From Oceanibacterium hippocampi (GTDB lineage Bacteria; Pseudomonadota; Alphaproteobacteria; Sneathiellales; Sneathiellaceae), in assembly GCF_900172325.1 (NCBI RefSeq), contig NZ_FWFR01000001.1:1333773-1397772 (forward strand): a DNA stretch of 64,000 nucleotides, read 5' to 3'. Numbering within the stretch: the first letter of the stretch is position 1; each line of letters starts with the position of its first letter. The translations under genes and the position numbers were made by a program. Shown here in pieces: positions 55,189-64,000 of this stretch. The notes under the pieces were generated by a model. It did no database searches. It saw nothing but the letters and a program-made list of their open reading frames with translations, and was not told the origin of the DNA.

Positions 55189-56049
55189 TCAGGCGGTGTC
55201 GGCGTCGAGGGCGTCGAGCCTTGCGCGGAGTTCCTGCAGATCGCGCCAGGCCTCGCGCTTTGAGGCCGGCTGGCGCAGCAGGAAGGCGGGATGGAACATC
55301 GGCAGGGCCGGGATGACCCGGTCGTCGCAGGGATAGTCGAACCAGCGGCCGCGCAGCCGGGTGATGCCGTCGGTGCGGCCGAGCAGGTTGCCGGCCGAGG
55401 TCGCCCCGGCAAGCACCAGGATCGCCGGGCGGACGATGGCGATGTGGCGGCGGATGAACGGCAGGCAAAGCTCGGTTTCCTGGGCCGACGGCTTGCGGTT
55501 TCCGGGCGGCCGCCACGGCAGGATATTGCTGATGTAGACGCTGGTCCGGTCGAGCCCGATGGCCGCCAGCATGCGGTCGAGAAGCTGTCCGGATTCGCCG
55601 ACGAAGGGCACGCCCCGGCGATCCTCCTCGCGTCCGGGCGCCTCGCCGACCAGCATGACGCGGGCTTCCGGGTTACCGTCCGAGAAGACCAGGTTGGTCG
55701 CGGTATCGCGAAGTGCGCAACCGTCGAAGGCGGCGATCGCGGCGCGCAGCTCCTCCAGGGTCGTGCACTCGGCGACCTCGCGGGCGGCCCGGGCCTGGGC
55801 GGCGCTCTCGCTTTCCGGCATGCGCGGCGCGGGCCGGCTCTCGCGCAGCGGCGGCGCCGGCGCCCGACGCGGGGCGCGGTCTTCCGCCGGCCGCTGGGGC
55901 GATGACGGCTCAGGGACGGCGCCGGGATGCGTGCTCGGTTCCGGCTCTGCGAGCAGCCGATTCCGCGGCGTCTCGGCGATGGCCTCGTCGGCGCCGGCTT
56001 CGACCTGGAAACGGAGCAGGGCAAGCGGATCTGGTTGCGGTGTGGCCAT
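55189..56049 (-). CDS. Uracil-DNA glycosylase (family 4/5-like)
   Basis: DNA repair enzyme removing uracil. The 286-aa product has an extended Pro/Glu/Arg-rich N-terminal tail (about 20-85) before the glycosylase domain: motif [32 protein letters not shown] and motif [13 protein letters not shown]. Cysteines in [15 protein letters not shown] and FDYPCDD could be cluster ligands as in the Fe-S UDGs, though the exact set is not certain. It lies 56 bases upstream of the transglycosylase gene on the same strand. Confidence 0.9.
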   Translation of the reverse strand: MATPQPDPLALLRFQVEAGADEAIAETPRNRLLAEPEPSTHPGAVPEPSSPQRPAEDRAPRRAPAPPLRESRPAPRMPESESAAQARAAREVAECTTLEELRAAIAAFDGCALRDTATNLVFSDGNPEARVMLVGEAPGREEDRRGVPFVGESGQLLDRMLAAIGLDRTSVYISNILPWRPPGNRKPSAQETELCLPFIRRHIAIVRPAILVLAGATSAGNLLGRTDGITRLRGRWFDYPCDDRVIPALPMFHPAFLLRQPASKREAWRDLQELRARLDALDADTA

Positions 56050-56182
56050 GGCGGCAATCTAGTGCAATATCCGATCGACAGGAACCGTCGGCAGCGCCGG
56101 ACCGATGCACCCGCGCAACGGGCCGGCGCGTGCCGGTATGCGGTGATGCAACATATTGTGCCGGTTGACGTTACGACGATGG

Positions 56183-56210
56183 TTGAAATTGCCGGCGCGG
56201 TGGCTAGGCT
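56183..56210 (+). promoter_or_regulatory. Candidate promoter of the ETF-QO gene
   Basis: TTGAAA (56183-56188), 16-base spacer, TAGGCT (56205-56210), 76 bases before the start codon. Same -10 form as at 15909, 25040, 49809 and 61603. Confidence 0.5.
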
Positions 56211-56286
56211 CCGGAACTGACGCTTGGCGCACTCCGCCGGGCAAGCTATTCGCCGCCGGGGCATGTATTCAGGGGAGATGCGCGAG

Positions 56287-57936
56287 ATGGAACGAGACTC
56301 GATGCAATATGACGTGGTCATCGTTGGCGGTGGGCCGTCCGGCCTGTCGACGGCGATCAGACTGCGGCAACTGGCGATCGAGGCCGATCTCGACATCTCC
56401 GTCTGCGTGCTGGAGAAGGGTTCGGAAATCGGCGCCCATATCCTTTCCGGCGCGGTGCTCGAGCCGCGCGCGCTCAACGAGCTGTTCCCCGACTGGAAGG
56501 AGCGCGGCGCGCCGCTCAACACGCCGGTCGTCGAGGATCGCTTCTACTTCCTGACCAGGCCGAACAAGATCCGCTTCCCGAATTTCCTGTTGCCGAAACA
56601 GCTTCACAATCACGGCAACTACATCATCAGTCTCGGCAACCTGTGCCGCTGGCTCGGCCAGCAGGCCGAGGAACTCGGTGTCGAGATCTTCCCGGGCTTC
56701 GCGGCCGCCGAGGTGCTCTACAACGAGGATGGCAGCGTCAAGGGCGTCGCCACCGGGGACATGGGGATATCGCGGAGCGGCGAGCAGAAATCGACCTTCG
56801 AGCCCGGCGTCGAGCTGCATGCCAAGTACACGATCTTCGCGGAAGGCTGCCGGGGGTCGCTGACCAAGGGCCTGTTCGAGAAGTTCGGCCTCCGCGAGAA
56901 TGCCGATCCGCAGACCTACGGGATCGGCATCAAGGAACTCTGGGAAATCGATCCGGCGAAGCACAAGCAGGGCCTGGTCGTGCATTCCTTCGGCTATCCG
57001 ATGGACACGTCGACATACGGCGGCGCCTTCATGTATCACTTGGAGGACAACCAGGTGTCGATCGGCCTGGTGGTCGCGCTCGACTACCAGAACCCGCACC
57101 TGTCGCCGTTCGACGAGTTCCAGCGGCTCAAGAATCACCCGGCCTTCCGCGAGTTCCTGGAAGGCGGCAAGCGTATCGCCTACGGCGCCCGGGCGCTGAA
57201 CGAGGGCGGCTACCAGTCGATCCCGGAACTGGTCTTCCCTGGCGGCGCGCTGGTCGGCTGCACCGCCGGCTTCCTGAACGTGCCGAAGATCAAGGGCAAC
57301 CACACGGCGATGAAGTCCGGCATGCTGGCGGCCGAGAGCCTGTTCGAGGCGCTTCGGGAGAACCACGAGGCGCCGGTGCCGGTACTTGCCGACTATCCCG
57401 AGCGGCTGAAGAACTCCTGGGTCTACGAGGAACTCTACAAGGTCCGCAACGTGCGCCCGGCCTATCGCTGGGGCCTGCTCGCCGGGACCCTCTATTCCGG
57501 CCTCGACCTGAAGATCTTCCGCGGCGCGGCGCCCTGGACGCTGCACCATCACGCCGATCACGAGACGCTGCGCAAGGCGTCGGAATGCCCGAAGATCGAT
57601 TATCCGAAGCCGGACGGCGTGGTGACCTTCGACAAGCCGTCGTCGGTGTTCCTCTCCAATACCAATCACGAGGAAGACCAGCCGGTCCATCTGACCCTGA
57701 AGGACCCGTCGGTGCCGATCGCGATCAACCTGGCGGAATACGACGCGCCGGAGCAGCGTTACTGCCCGGCCGGGGTCTACGAGATCGTGCGCGACGACAA
57801 CGGGGACAATCCGCGCCTGCAGATCAACGCGCAGAACTGCGTGCACTGCAAGACCTGCGACATCAAGGATCCGACACAGAATATCAACTGGGTCGTGCCG
57901 GAGGGCGGGGGCGGGCCGAACTACCCGAACATGTAA
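56287..57936 (+). CDS. Electron transfer flavoprotein-ubiquinone oxidoreductase
   Basis: Monotopic membrane enzyme passing electrons from ETF (fatty and amino acid oxidation) to ubiquinone. The 549-aa product has the FAD motif [17 protein letters not shown] (10-26), [37 protein letters not shown] and a C-terminal [4Fe-4S] domain with C493, C518, C521 and C524 ([25 protein letters not shown]). ATG 56287 (MERDSMQYD) has GGGGAG at nine bases, matching other alphaproteobacterial ETF-QO starts; earlier in-frame ATGs at 56263 and 56278 are less well placed. Confidence 0.96.
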   Translation: MERDSMQYDVVIVGGGPSGLSTAIRLRQLAIEADLDISVCVLEKGSEIGAHILSGAVLEPRALNELFPDWKERGAPLNTPVVEDRFYFLTRPNKIRFPNFLLPKQLHNHGNYIISLGNLCRWLGQQAEELGVEIFPGFAAAEVLYNEDGSVKGVATGDMGISRSGEQKSTFEPGVELHAKYTIFAEGCRGSLTKGLFEKFGLRENADPQTYGIGIKELWEIDPAKHKQGLVVHSFGYPMDTSTYGGAFMYHLEDNQVSIGLVVALDYQNPHLSPFDEFQRLKNHPAFREFLEGGKRIAYGARALNEGGYQSIPELVFPGGALVGCTAGFLNVPKIKGNHTAMKSGMLAAESLFEALRENHEAPVPVLADYPERLKNSWVYEELYKVRNVRPAYRWGLLAGTLYSGLDLKIFRGAAPWTLHHHADHETLRKASECPKIDYPKPDGVVTFDKPSSVFLSNTNHEEDQPVHLTLKDPSVPIAINLAEYDAPEQRYCPAGVYEIVRDDNGDNPRLQINAQNCVHCKTCDIKDPTQNINWVVPEGGGGPNYPNM

Positions 57937-58064
57937 CGGGTGTCACCTTTTCTTGACCGTCTTGCGGGCCTACTTCTTATACCGGGCCGGGCGATGTAAG
58001 CTCGAGATCCCGAGCGCCGCGGGATTCTTCCGCGACCGTTGATCTTTCAAGGAGCGCACGCGAC

Positions 58065-59855
58065 GTGACGATGGGCTGGGCGAAGAGCATTCTGGCGCGG
58101 AAGGTCTGTCTCGCCGCGGCCGGGCTGCTGATCCTGAGCGGCTGCGCGGCAACCGAGCAGACCACCACCCGCGCGTCGGCCGGTGGCGCCGACGCCTCCG
58201 GCGCGCGCGCGGTCCTGCTCGCGAACGCGACGGCAACGCTGTCGGGTGACTATCTGGCCGGCAACCTGGCCCGTTCGGAGCGGGATACCGACGCGGCGGC
58301 GCAATTCTATCTGCGCGCGCTCGACCGCGATCCGGACGATCTCATCCTGCTGCAGAGCGCCTTCGTGGCGCTGCTCGCCGACGGTCGCATCGGCGACGCG
58401 CTGCCGCTTGCCGACCGGGTCCGCTCGATCGGCCGGCTGTCGCAACTGGCCGGCGTCGTGATGGCCACGAACGCGATTCATGACGGCCGCTTCGATGCCG
58501 CCGTCGCGGCCCTCGCCGGTGCCCCCGATACCGGCTTCAATGGCCTTCTGTCGCCGCTGATCCGGGCGTGGGCCGAGGCCGGCCGCGGCGATTTCGATGC
58601 CGCGCTCGACAATCTCGGAGCGCTGGACAAGCAGAGCGCCTTCGCGCCCTTCCGCGACTACCACGCGGCGCTGATCAACCAGCTTGCCGGCCGGAACGAT
58701 GCTGCTGCAATTGCCTACGAGGCGACGATGGCGAGCCGGGCCGGCCGCTCGGTCCGGGTGGTCGAGAGCTACGGGGCGTTCCTGCGCCTGCAGGGCCAGG
58801 CCGACGCGGCGCGCGAGGTCTACCAGGAATATCTCGACAGCGTGCCGGACAACCCGGCGATCAACCAGGCGCTGGCGCGGCTCGACGCGGGCCAGCCGCC
58901 GACCGGGCAGATCACCGCCGCCGCCGCCGGTGCCGCCGAGGCGCTTTATGGCAGCGCCAGCGTTCTCGCCCAGGACAGCGCCTCCGATGCGGCCGCGATG
59001 TATCTGCAGCTGGCGCTCTACCTGCGTCCGGACTTCCCGATCGGCCAGACCCTGCTCGGCGACATCATGGAGGCGAACGAGCGCTGGCAGGCGGCGATTG
59101 ATGCCTACCAGGGCATCGCCGCGAGCTCGCCCTACAGCCGCAACGCGCGCATCCGGACCGCCTGGGCGCTTGCCAAGCTGGACCGTTCGGAGGAGGCGGC
59201 CGCGGCGCTCAGCCAGTTGGCCGCGGACGATCCGAAGGAGACCGACGCGCTCGTCACGCTGGCCGACATCTATCGCTCGGACGAGCGTTTCGCCGATGCC
59301 GCCGCCGCCTACGGGGCGGCGATCGCGCGCCTGCCGTCCGTCGAGGAGCGCCACTGGACGCTGTTCTATGCCCGCGGCATCGCCCTCGAGCGCTCGGGCG
59401 AGTGGGACGCGGCCGAGCTCGATTTCCTCAAGGCGCTGGAACTCAAGCACGACCATCCGCTGGTGCTCAACTATCTCGGCTATTCCTGGATTGACAAGGG
59501 CGTCAACATCGAGCGGGCGCGGGCGATGATCGAGCGCGCGGTCGAGCAGCGGCCGAACGACGGCTACATCGTCGACAGCCTGGGCTGGGCGCTGTTCCGG
59601 CTCGGCAAGTACGAAGAGGCGGTGGTCCATCTGGAGCGCGCGGTCGAACTCCGGCCGGAGGATCCGGTGATCAACGATCATCTTGGCGATGCGCTCTGGC
59701 GGGTCGGCCGCCATCTCGAGGCGCGCTTCCAGTGGCGGCGGGCGCTCTGGCTCGGACCGGAAAAGGCCGACATCCCCGCGATTGAAAAGAAGCTGGAAAA
59801 TGGACTTCAGCCGGACTCGCCCCGCAATGCCGCGACCGCCAACTCGGCCGGGTGA
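58065..59855 (+). CDS. TPR-repeat lipoprotein
   Basis: 596-aa protein with a lipoprotein signal (lipobox ILSGCAA, cysteine at about 27). The rest is almost wholly tetratricopeptide repeats, best seen as AAQFYLRALDRDPDDLILLQ, HPLVLNYLGYSWIDKGVNIERA and YEEAVVHLERAVELRPEDPV. It is probably anchored in the outer membrane facing the periplasm and acts as a scaffold. GTG 58065 starts it; ATG 58071 is an alternative. It overlaps the ispE start by about 29 bases. Confidence 0.9.
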   Translation: MTMGWAKSILARKVCLAAAGLLILSGCAATEQTTTRASAGGADASGARAVLLANATATLSGDYLAGNLARSERDTDAAAQFYLRALDRDPDDLILLQSAFVALLADGRIGDALPLADRVRSIGRLSQLAGVVMATNAIHDGRFDAAVAALAGAPDTGFNGLLSPLIRAWAEAGRGDFDAALDNLGALDKQSAFAPFRDYHAALINQLAGRNDAAAIAYEATMASRAGRSVRVVESYGAFLRLQGQADAAREVYQEYLDSVPDNPAINQALARLDAGQPPTGQITAAAAGAAEALYGSASVLAQDSASDAAAMYLQLALYLRPDFPIGQTLLGDIMEANERWQAAIDAYQGIAASSPYSRNARIRTAWALAKLDRSEEAAAALSQLAADDPKETDALVTLADIYRSDERFADAAAAYGAAIARLPSVEERHWTLFYARGIALERSGEWDAAELDFLKALELKHDHPLVLNYLGYSWIDKGVNIERARAMIERAVEQRPNDGYIVDSLGWALFRLGKYEEAVVHLERAVELRPEDPVINDHLGDALWRVGRHLEARFQWRRALWLGPEKADIPAIEKKLENGLQPDSPRNAATANSAG

Positions 59856-60735
59856 GACGGAACCCGTTCCGGCGCGACGCGTCCGCCACGCCCCTGCCAA
59901 GATCAATCTCTACCTGCAGGTGACCGGCCGCCGTCCTGACGGCTACCACCTGCTCGACAGCCTCGTCGTGTTCGCCGGTGCCGGCGCCGCCGACCGGATC
60001 CGCGTCGAGGCGGCCCCCGACCTCGCCTTCGCCGTCGAGGGGCCGTTCGCGGCCGCCGTACCGGCCGGCCCCGACAATCTCGTCATGCGTGCGGCCGCGC
60101 GCCTCCGGCAACGTTTCGGCATCGCGGCGGGCGCCCGGATCACGCTCGACAAGGCATTGCCGGTCGCCGCCGGGATCGGTGGCGGCTCCGCCGACGCGGC
60201 GGCCGCGCTGTCGCTTCTTTCCGAACTCTGGGCTATCCCGACGGATGATCCGGCCTTCGCCGCGCTCGCCCTCGAACTCGGCGCCGACGTCCCGGTCTGC
60301 CTTGCCGGGCGGCCGACCCTGATGCGCGGTATCGGCGACCATCTCCGCGATGCCCCGCCGCTGCCGGCCTTCGACATCCTGCTCGCCAATGACGGCGGGG
60401 CGCTGCTCACCGCCGACGTCTTCCGCGCCCTCGACGGCCGCTTCGCGGCCGCGCCGCCGGCCTTGCCCGCGATCCCCGACTTCATGGGGCTGGTCACCGT
60501 GCTCGCCGCCCGGCGAAACGACCTGGAAGCACCGGCGCTGGCCCTCCGCCCGGCCCTCGGTGCGGTGCTGGAGGCGCTTCGCGGGCTGGACGGAGCGGCG
60601 CTCGCTCGCATGTCCGGCAGCGGCGGCACCTGCTACGCGATCCTGCCGCCGGGTGCCGGACCCGGGGCTGCCGCGACCCTTGCCGCTCGTCGGCCCGGCT
60701 GGTGGATCGCCACCGACCGGGTGGGCGGGCAATGA
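59827..60735 (+). CDS. ispE: 4-diphosphocytidyl-2-C-methyl-D-erythritol kinase
   Basis: GHMP kinase of the MEP isoprenoid pathway. The 302-aa product has the substrate motif APAKINLYLQVTGRRPDGYH (catalytic Lys), the ATP loop LPVAAGIGGGSADAAAAL, GADVPVCL with catalytic Asp, and MSGSGGTCYAI at the end. ATG 59827 is used; ATG 59800 would add nine residues. It overlaps the TPR gene and its TGA overlaps the next ATG (ATGA). ispH of the same pathway is at 24002-24958. Confidence 0.95.
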   Translation: MPRPPTRPGETEPVPARRVRHAPAKINLYLQVTGRRPDGYHLLDSLVVFAGAGAADRIRVEAAPDLAFAVEGPFAAAVPAGPDNLVMRAAARLRQRFGIAAGARITLDKALPVAAGIGGGSADAAAALSLLSELWAIPTDDPAFAALALELGADVPVCLAGRPTLMRGIGDHLRDAPPLPAFDILLANDGGALLTADVFRALDGRFAAAPPALPAIPDFMGLVTVLAARRNDLEAPALALRPALGAVLEALRGLDGAALARMSGSGGTCYAILPPGAGPGAAATLAARRPGWWIATDRVGGQ

Positions 60736-61565
60736 GCGCGCGTCCGGCGAGGGCGCTCCTCGCCGTCATCGTCGCCCTGCTGATCCTGCCGCTCGGCGGC
60801 TGTGCCGGGAACGATTGGCTCGACGGCGGCTGGTTCGACGACACCCCGGACCTGGAGCGGACCTGGCGCGGCGCGGTCGTCGCCCTGCCGGTGGCCGCGA
60901 ACGGTGAAACCGAACTGCGCCGGAACGACGAGGCGGCGATTGCCCGGGACCTCGCCCGTCTCGACCCGGCGGCCCGCTGGCCGGTCATCGTCTTCCTGCA
61001 TGGCTGCACCGGGATCGGCAATTACCCGTTCCTGCTCTCGCTTGCCGAACTCGGCTACGTGGTGGTCGCGCCCGACAGCATGGCGCGCCGGTTCCGGCCG
61101 CTGCAATGCGATCCGCGGACCGAAACCGGCGGGTTCAATCTCTATGTCTATGAATTCCGCCTCGCCGAGGTGGCGCTCGCGGTGCAGGAACTGAAGCGGC
61201 AGAAATGGGTCGATCCGGCCAATCTCTATCTCGTCGGGGTCAGCGAGGGCGGGGTCGCGGCGGCGCTCTACCGCGGCGACGAGTTCCGCGCCCGGGTGAT
61301 CGCGCAATGGACCTGCCAGGGGGCGCCGCACGTGCGCGGCATCGCCGCGCCGCCGGAAAGCGCCATTCTCGCCGTCGTGTCGAGCGACGATCCCTGGTAC
61401 GACCGGCAGCGCGGCGACTGCGGGAGCTACATGGGCGCGCGGCCGGGCTCCCAGTCGCTGGTGGTGCAGAACAGCCGCAATCACGACGTCCTGATCGAAC
61501 CGGCGGTGCAACGCCGCGTGGTCGAGTTCCTGGAAAGCCAGCGCCGCGCCGTGGTCCGCTACTAG
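60732..61565 (+). CDS. Putative alpha/beta-hydrolase lipoprotein
   Basis: 277-aa exported protein with a lipoprotein signal (hydrophobic core ALLAVIVALLILPL, lipobox LGGC). It is followed by an alpha/beta-hydrolase domain: oxyanion segment VIVFLHGCTGIGNYPF, nucleophile elbow LVGVSEGGVAAALY (Ser), a possible acid in VVSSDDPWYD and a His in SRNHDVLI. This looks like a dienelactone hydrolase or esterase relative; the substrate is unknown. The ATG overlaps the ispE stop, so it is translationally coupled. Confidence 0.85.
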   Translation: MSARPARALLAVIVALLILPLGGCAGNDWLDGGWFDDTPDLERTWRGAVVALPVAANGETELRRNDEAAIARDLARLDPAARWPVIVFLHGCTGIGNYPFLLSLAELGYVVVAPDSMARRFRPLQCDPRTETGGFNLYVYEFRLAEVALAVQELKRQKWVDPANLYLVGVSEGGVAAALYRGDEFRARVIAQWTCQGAPHVRGIAAPPESAILAVVSSDDPWYDRQRGDCGSYMGARPGSQSLVVQNSRNHDVLIEPAVQRRVVEFLESQRRAVVRY

Positions 61566-61580
61566 GGCGCATCGGGCGGT

Positions 61581-61608
61581 TTGAATCAGGCCGGATTTGC
61601 ACTAGTCT
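61581..61608 (+). promoter_or_regulatory. Candidate promoter of the PPC-domain gene
   Basis: TTGAAT (61581-61586), 16-base spacer, TAGTCT (61603-61608), 26 bases before ATG 61635, giving a short leader. Same form as four other sites in the window. Confidence 0.5.
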
Positions 61609-61634
61609 GGCGGCGAATTTCGGGGACAGGACCG

Positions 61635-62843
61635 ATGCGGCAGGCAGGGCGGAACGGCACGACATGGCGGCGGCGGGGACTCGCGCTGGCGCTTGCAGCG
61701 TCGGTCGCGGTCATTGCCCTGCGGGGCGGCGATGCGGCCGCCTCCGATGTCGCGCTGTCGGACAATCGCGGGGTGCGGAATTACCTCGCCACCGTCGAGC
61801 GCCTTGCCGGCGACGCCCGGCGCTACGATGCGCCGCTTGGCGACGGTCGGGCCGAACTGGCCATCGACGGGCGCGATTCCGCCTTTTCCTTCGCCAATGA
61901 CGGCGACCGCGACGACGGCCTCGCCGGGGCGGGGCTCGGGCTTTACGGGCTCTACCAGATGCTGGGCGGCGAGCCGGTCGACGCGACGCTCTATTTCCGC
62001 CGGGAGGGGGAGCGTTACTACGTCGGCCTCGACCGCGTCGGCGGGCGCTGGTTCGACAGTTTCGAGGACGCCCAGGGCTACATGCTGAAGCTCCTGATCG
62101 GACGCTCCGGCCAGGTTCCGCCGGCGGTCCGCGACGCGGTCGCGGCGACCGCCTCGAACAGTTTCGCCGCCTTGCTCGGCGCCGCCAGCACCGCGATCGT
62201 CGCCAGCCGCCGGTTCCTGGCCCGTGGCGCGACGACGACGATGCTGCTGTCCGGTGCCGAGATCGGCGCCGACGGCCGGACGCCCACGGTGCTCGCCCCG
62301 CCCGGCGTCGAGGTGCTGTCCGTCCGCCTGCTCGGCGAGGGCCGCATCGCGGTCGACGTGCGGATCGGCGACGGCGCGCCCGAAGGGCCGATCACGCTGC
62401 GCGTCTTTCCCGCCGATCACAGCTTCACCGCGGCGGCCGAGTACGAAGTCCACGTCGTCGGTTCGGGCCGGCCGCCGGTCGAGAAGGCCGCCGATCCGGA
62501 GACCGAGACACCGGCCAGTGCCCGGTCGATCGCCATCGGCGAGCCGGTCCGGGGCGAGATCGCCGGGGCCGGACAGAGCGGGCTCTATGCGGTCGTTGTC
62601 GAGCAGACCGGCCGCCTGAGCCTGACCACCGAGGGGGCGACCGACGTCACGCTCAGCCTGGTCAGCGAAGGCGGCGAGGTGCTGGCACGGGACGACGACG
62701 GCGGGGCATGGTACAACGCCGCCCTGACCAGCGAACCGTTGCAGCCCGGCATCTATTATGTCCGGGTCGAGCATTGCTGTGCCGGAACCGGCGCTTTCGA
62801 ACTGAAGTCCTCGTTCCGCCTCGAGGAGGCCGCGACGAACTAG
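61635..62843 (+). CDS. Exported protein with C-terminal PPC-like domain
   Basis: 402-aa protein with a long basic-start signal sequence (core ALALAASVAVIAL, about 17-36). The N-terminal half is an unrecognised domain with YRREGERYYVGLDRVGGRWFDSFEDAQGYM-like features. The C-terminal 120 residues resemble a bacterial pre-peptidase C-terminal (PPC) beta-sandwich, seen as GQSGLYAVVVEQTGRLSL, VTLSLVSEGGEVLARDDDGG and LQPGIYYVRVEH. PPC domains are usually secretion-linked appendages of exported enzymes. A Cys-Cys pair (EHCCAGTG) lies near the end. It is upstream of the metalloprotease gene, 182 bases away. Confidence 0.82.
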   Translation: MRQAGRNGTTWRRRGLALALAASVAVIALRGGDAAASDVALSDNRGVRNYLATVERLAGDARRYDAPLGDGRAELAIDGRDSAFSFANDGDRDDGLAGAGLGLYGLYQMLGGEPVDATLYFRREGERYYVGLDRVGGRWFDSFEDAQGYMLKLLIGRSGQVPPAVRDAVAATASNSFAALLGAASTAIVASRRFLARGATTTMLLSGAEIGADGRTPTVLAPPGVEVLSVRLLGEGRIAVDVRIGDGAPEGPITLRVFPADHSFTAAAEYEVHVVGSGRPPVEKAADPETETPASARSIAIGEPVRGEIAGAGQSGLYAVVVEQTGRLSLTTEGATDVTLSLVSEGGEVLARDDDGGAWYNAALTSEPLQPGIYYVRVEHCCAGTGAFELKSSFRLEEAATN

Positions 62844-62929
62844 CCGGGCGGGCGCGGCGGCCCATATCATTCGACGCCGGCGCGATTTTTCCGGTTCTGA
62901 CGGCGCGGCCGGTGACGGCGATCACGACA

Positions 62930-62967
62930 TTAACCCGGGTTAACGGTAATCGTTCGTGCAATATTAT
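62930..62967 (+). promoter_or_regulatory. Candidate promoter with overlapping palindrome before the metalloprotease gene
   Basis: TTAACG (62940-62945), 16-base spacer, TATTAT (62962-62967). The -35 overlaps a perfect 14-base palindrome TTAACCCGGGTTAA (62930-62943), a likely operator. The protease ATG is 58 bases further on. Confidence 0.55.
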
Positions 62968-63025
62968 GGATGTCGATTGATCCTTCCGCGAATGTTAGTT
63001 GGTTGTCCTTGAAGGACCGGGTTCG

Positions 63026-64000
63026 ATGTATCTGACCGGCAGCGCCTATATCGATTCGCTTCTGGCCTCGTTCCAGCCGCACTGGAATGGTGAGGGGCAT
63101 TTCGGCGAAAGCGTCGCGCTGAGCTACAGCTTCGCGCGCTTCGATGTGCCCGATGCGGTCGGCGGCGAGGTCAATACGCAGATGACCGGCGCGCAGAAGA
63201 CCGCGGTCCGCGACGTCCTGCAGCTCTGGGCCGATGTCGCCGAGGTGACCTTCGGGGAGGTTGTCGACACCGGCAGCTTCAGCGGCGACAGCGTCGGCCG
63301 CGGCGACATCAATTTCACCAACGGTTCCGGCGGCCTGTTGAGCGGCAGCGTCCTGGCCTACGCCTTCTTTCCCTTCGGCAGCACGCCGAAGGCGAACGAA
63401 CTGGCCGGCGACGTCCATGTGAACGTCAATTTCAGCGAGAACCTGGACGACCTGGCGCGCAACGAGCAGGGCCATTTCACGCTGATTCACGAAGTCGGCC
63501 ATGCGCTCGGCCTGACCCATCCGGGGGAGGGTGAACTGCCGCCGCCGCCGGGCGAGGCCAACGACCATTACACCGTGATGGTCGCCTCGACCGGCGACGT
63601 GAGCTTCGGCAGCGAGGGCTTCTTCCCGGCCACGCCGATGATCAACGATATCGCGGCGATCCAGCATCTCTACGGCGCCAACATGGCCCATGCCACGGGC
63701 GACGATGTCTACGCCTATGGCAGCGCGGCGGTGTTCGAGACGATCTGGGACGCCGGGGGCTACGATTTCATCGATTGCAGCACGGCGACGGTCGACTGCT
63801 ATGTCAGCCTGGTGCCGGGCACGACCAGTTTCGTCGGCGGCCCGATCGGTTCGGCGGCCGATTCCACCCGCCACAATCTCGGGCTCGCCTATGGAACGCT
63901 GATCGAGGCGGCGAGCGGCGGCAAGGGCGACGACACCCTGCAGGGCGGTGACGCTGCCGAGGACGTCCGCGGCCTGGGCGGTGCCGACCGGCTGCTGGGC
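63026..64000 (+). CDS. Serralysin-type M10 metalloprotease with RTX region (partial)
   Basis: The first 325 residues of a secreted zinc protease; the gene runs off the right edge. The metzincin zinc motif HEVGHALGLTH is at 155-165, and the Met-turn region is YTVMVASTG. MINDIAAIQHLYGANM follows, as in serralysins. From residue about 295 the calcium-binding RTX nonapeptide pattern begins (GGKGDDTLQGGD, GLGGADRLLG). There is no N-terminal signal peptide, as expected for type I secretion with a C-terminal signal, which lies outside the window. ATG 63026 opens the frame with GAAGGA 11 bases upstream. No type I exporter genes are visible here. Confidence 0.93.
   Translation, partial: MYLTGSAYIDSLLASFQPHWNGEGHFGESVALSYSFARFDVPDAVGGEVNTQMTGAQKTAVRDVLQLWADVAEVTFGEVVDTGSFSGDSVGRGDINFTNGSGGLLSGSVLAYAFFPFGSTPKANELAGDVHVNVNFSENLDDLARNEQGHFTLIHEVGHALGLTHPGEGELPPPPGEANDHYTVMVASTGDVSFGSEGFFPATPMINDIAAIQHLYGANMAHATGDDVYAYGSAAVFETIWDAGGYDFIDCSTATVDCYVSLVPGTTSFVGGPIGSAADSTRHNLGLAYGTLIEAASGGKGDDTLQGGDAAEDVRGLGGADRLLG

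Noticed and set aside
53553-56522. Minus-strand open frame of 989 codons
   Set aside because: It spans two real genes in another frame and the start of ETF-QO; Pro/Arg/Ser-rich with no domain.
57953-57982. TTGACC ... TTATAC before the TPR lipoprotein gene
   Set aside because: The -35 is fair but the -10 fits only with poor match or 19-base spacing; not strong enough to list.

Overview
The window is a gene-dense, high-GC stretch of an alphaproteobacterial chromosome. Support for this comes from the split ATP synthase Fo operon with paired b and b' subunits, a CcrM-type methyltransferase beside rnhB, the aa3 oxidase cluster coxB-coxA-ctaB-ctaG-coxC-surf1, an ispH-thrB-rnhA operon, ETF-ubiquinone oxidoreductase, a two-subunit GcvP, and a LexA box of the alphaproteobacterial direct-repeat type. 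A member of or near the Rhodospirillales is the best guess; the genus cannot be fixed from this sequence. I see no rRNA, tRNA, CRISPR array, insertion sequence or prophage.

Layout. 1-200: start of a membrane protein running off the left edge, perhaps a nucleotide cyclase. 273-2724: ubiA and ubiD (ubiquinone ring pathway). 2774-7851: rsmE, gshA, a di-heme MauG-like peroxidase and tldD. 8250-14384: the aa3 cytochrome c oxidase operon with heme O synthase, copper chaperone, Surf1 and two small membrane proteins. It is followed by an M32 carboxypeptidase that seems to begin at CTG, then thrC, an M16 peptidase and a GNAT acetyltransferase (to 19334). 19352-26494: yqgE, a DsbD N-domain protein, peroxiredoxin, PEP-mutase family protein, rnhA-thrB-ispH, a CDGSH protein, a lipoprotein and a DUF962/Mpo1-like protein. 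26596-31359: promoter, tandem glycine riboswitch and gcvT-gcvH-gcvPA-gcvPB. 31388-32642: a small accessory module (putative RelE/HigB-like toxin, XRE regulator, two-helix membrane protein) behind an unusual nested palindrome. 32645-35384: ATP synthase Fo operon atpI-B-E-F'-F on the minus strand, with a clear promoter and terminator.

35620-44789: DUF2339 membrane protein, smc, a DsbA-like oxidoreductase, a DciA-like DUF721 protein, mutY and an EF-hand protein. 44807-46631: ccrM and rnhB, with four GANTC sites directly upstream of ccrM. 46720-53316: a crotonase, a DUF6338-like/helical protein pair, a radical SAM protein under a LexA box, two secreted proteins of unknown function, an MFS transporter and moaB. 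53303-57936: lytic transglycosylase, type 4/5-like uracil-DNA glycosylase and ETF-QO. 58065-64000: TPR lipoprotein, ispE, alpha/beta-hydrolase lipoprotein, a PPC-domain exported protein, and the N-terminal part of an RTX serralysin-type metalloprotease cut by the right edge.

Most genes are conserved housekeeping functions. The more unusual signals are regulatory: the TA-like module with its self-complementary operator, the SOS-box-controlled radical SAM gene, the GANTC cluster before ccrM, a recurrent TTGnnn-N16/17-TAGnCT promoter form, a divergent second glycine aptamer, two apparent non-canonical start codons (CTG and ATA), and a palindrome over the protease promoter.
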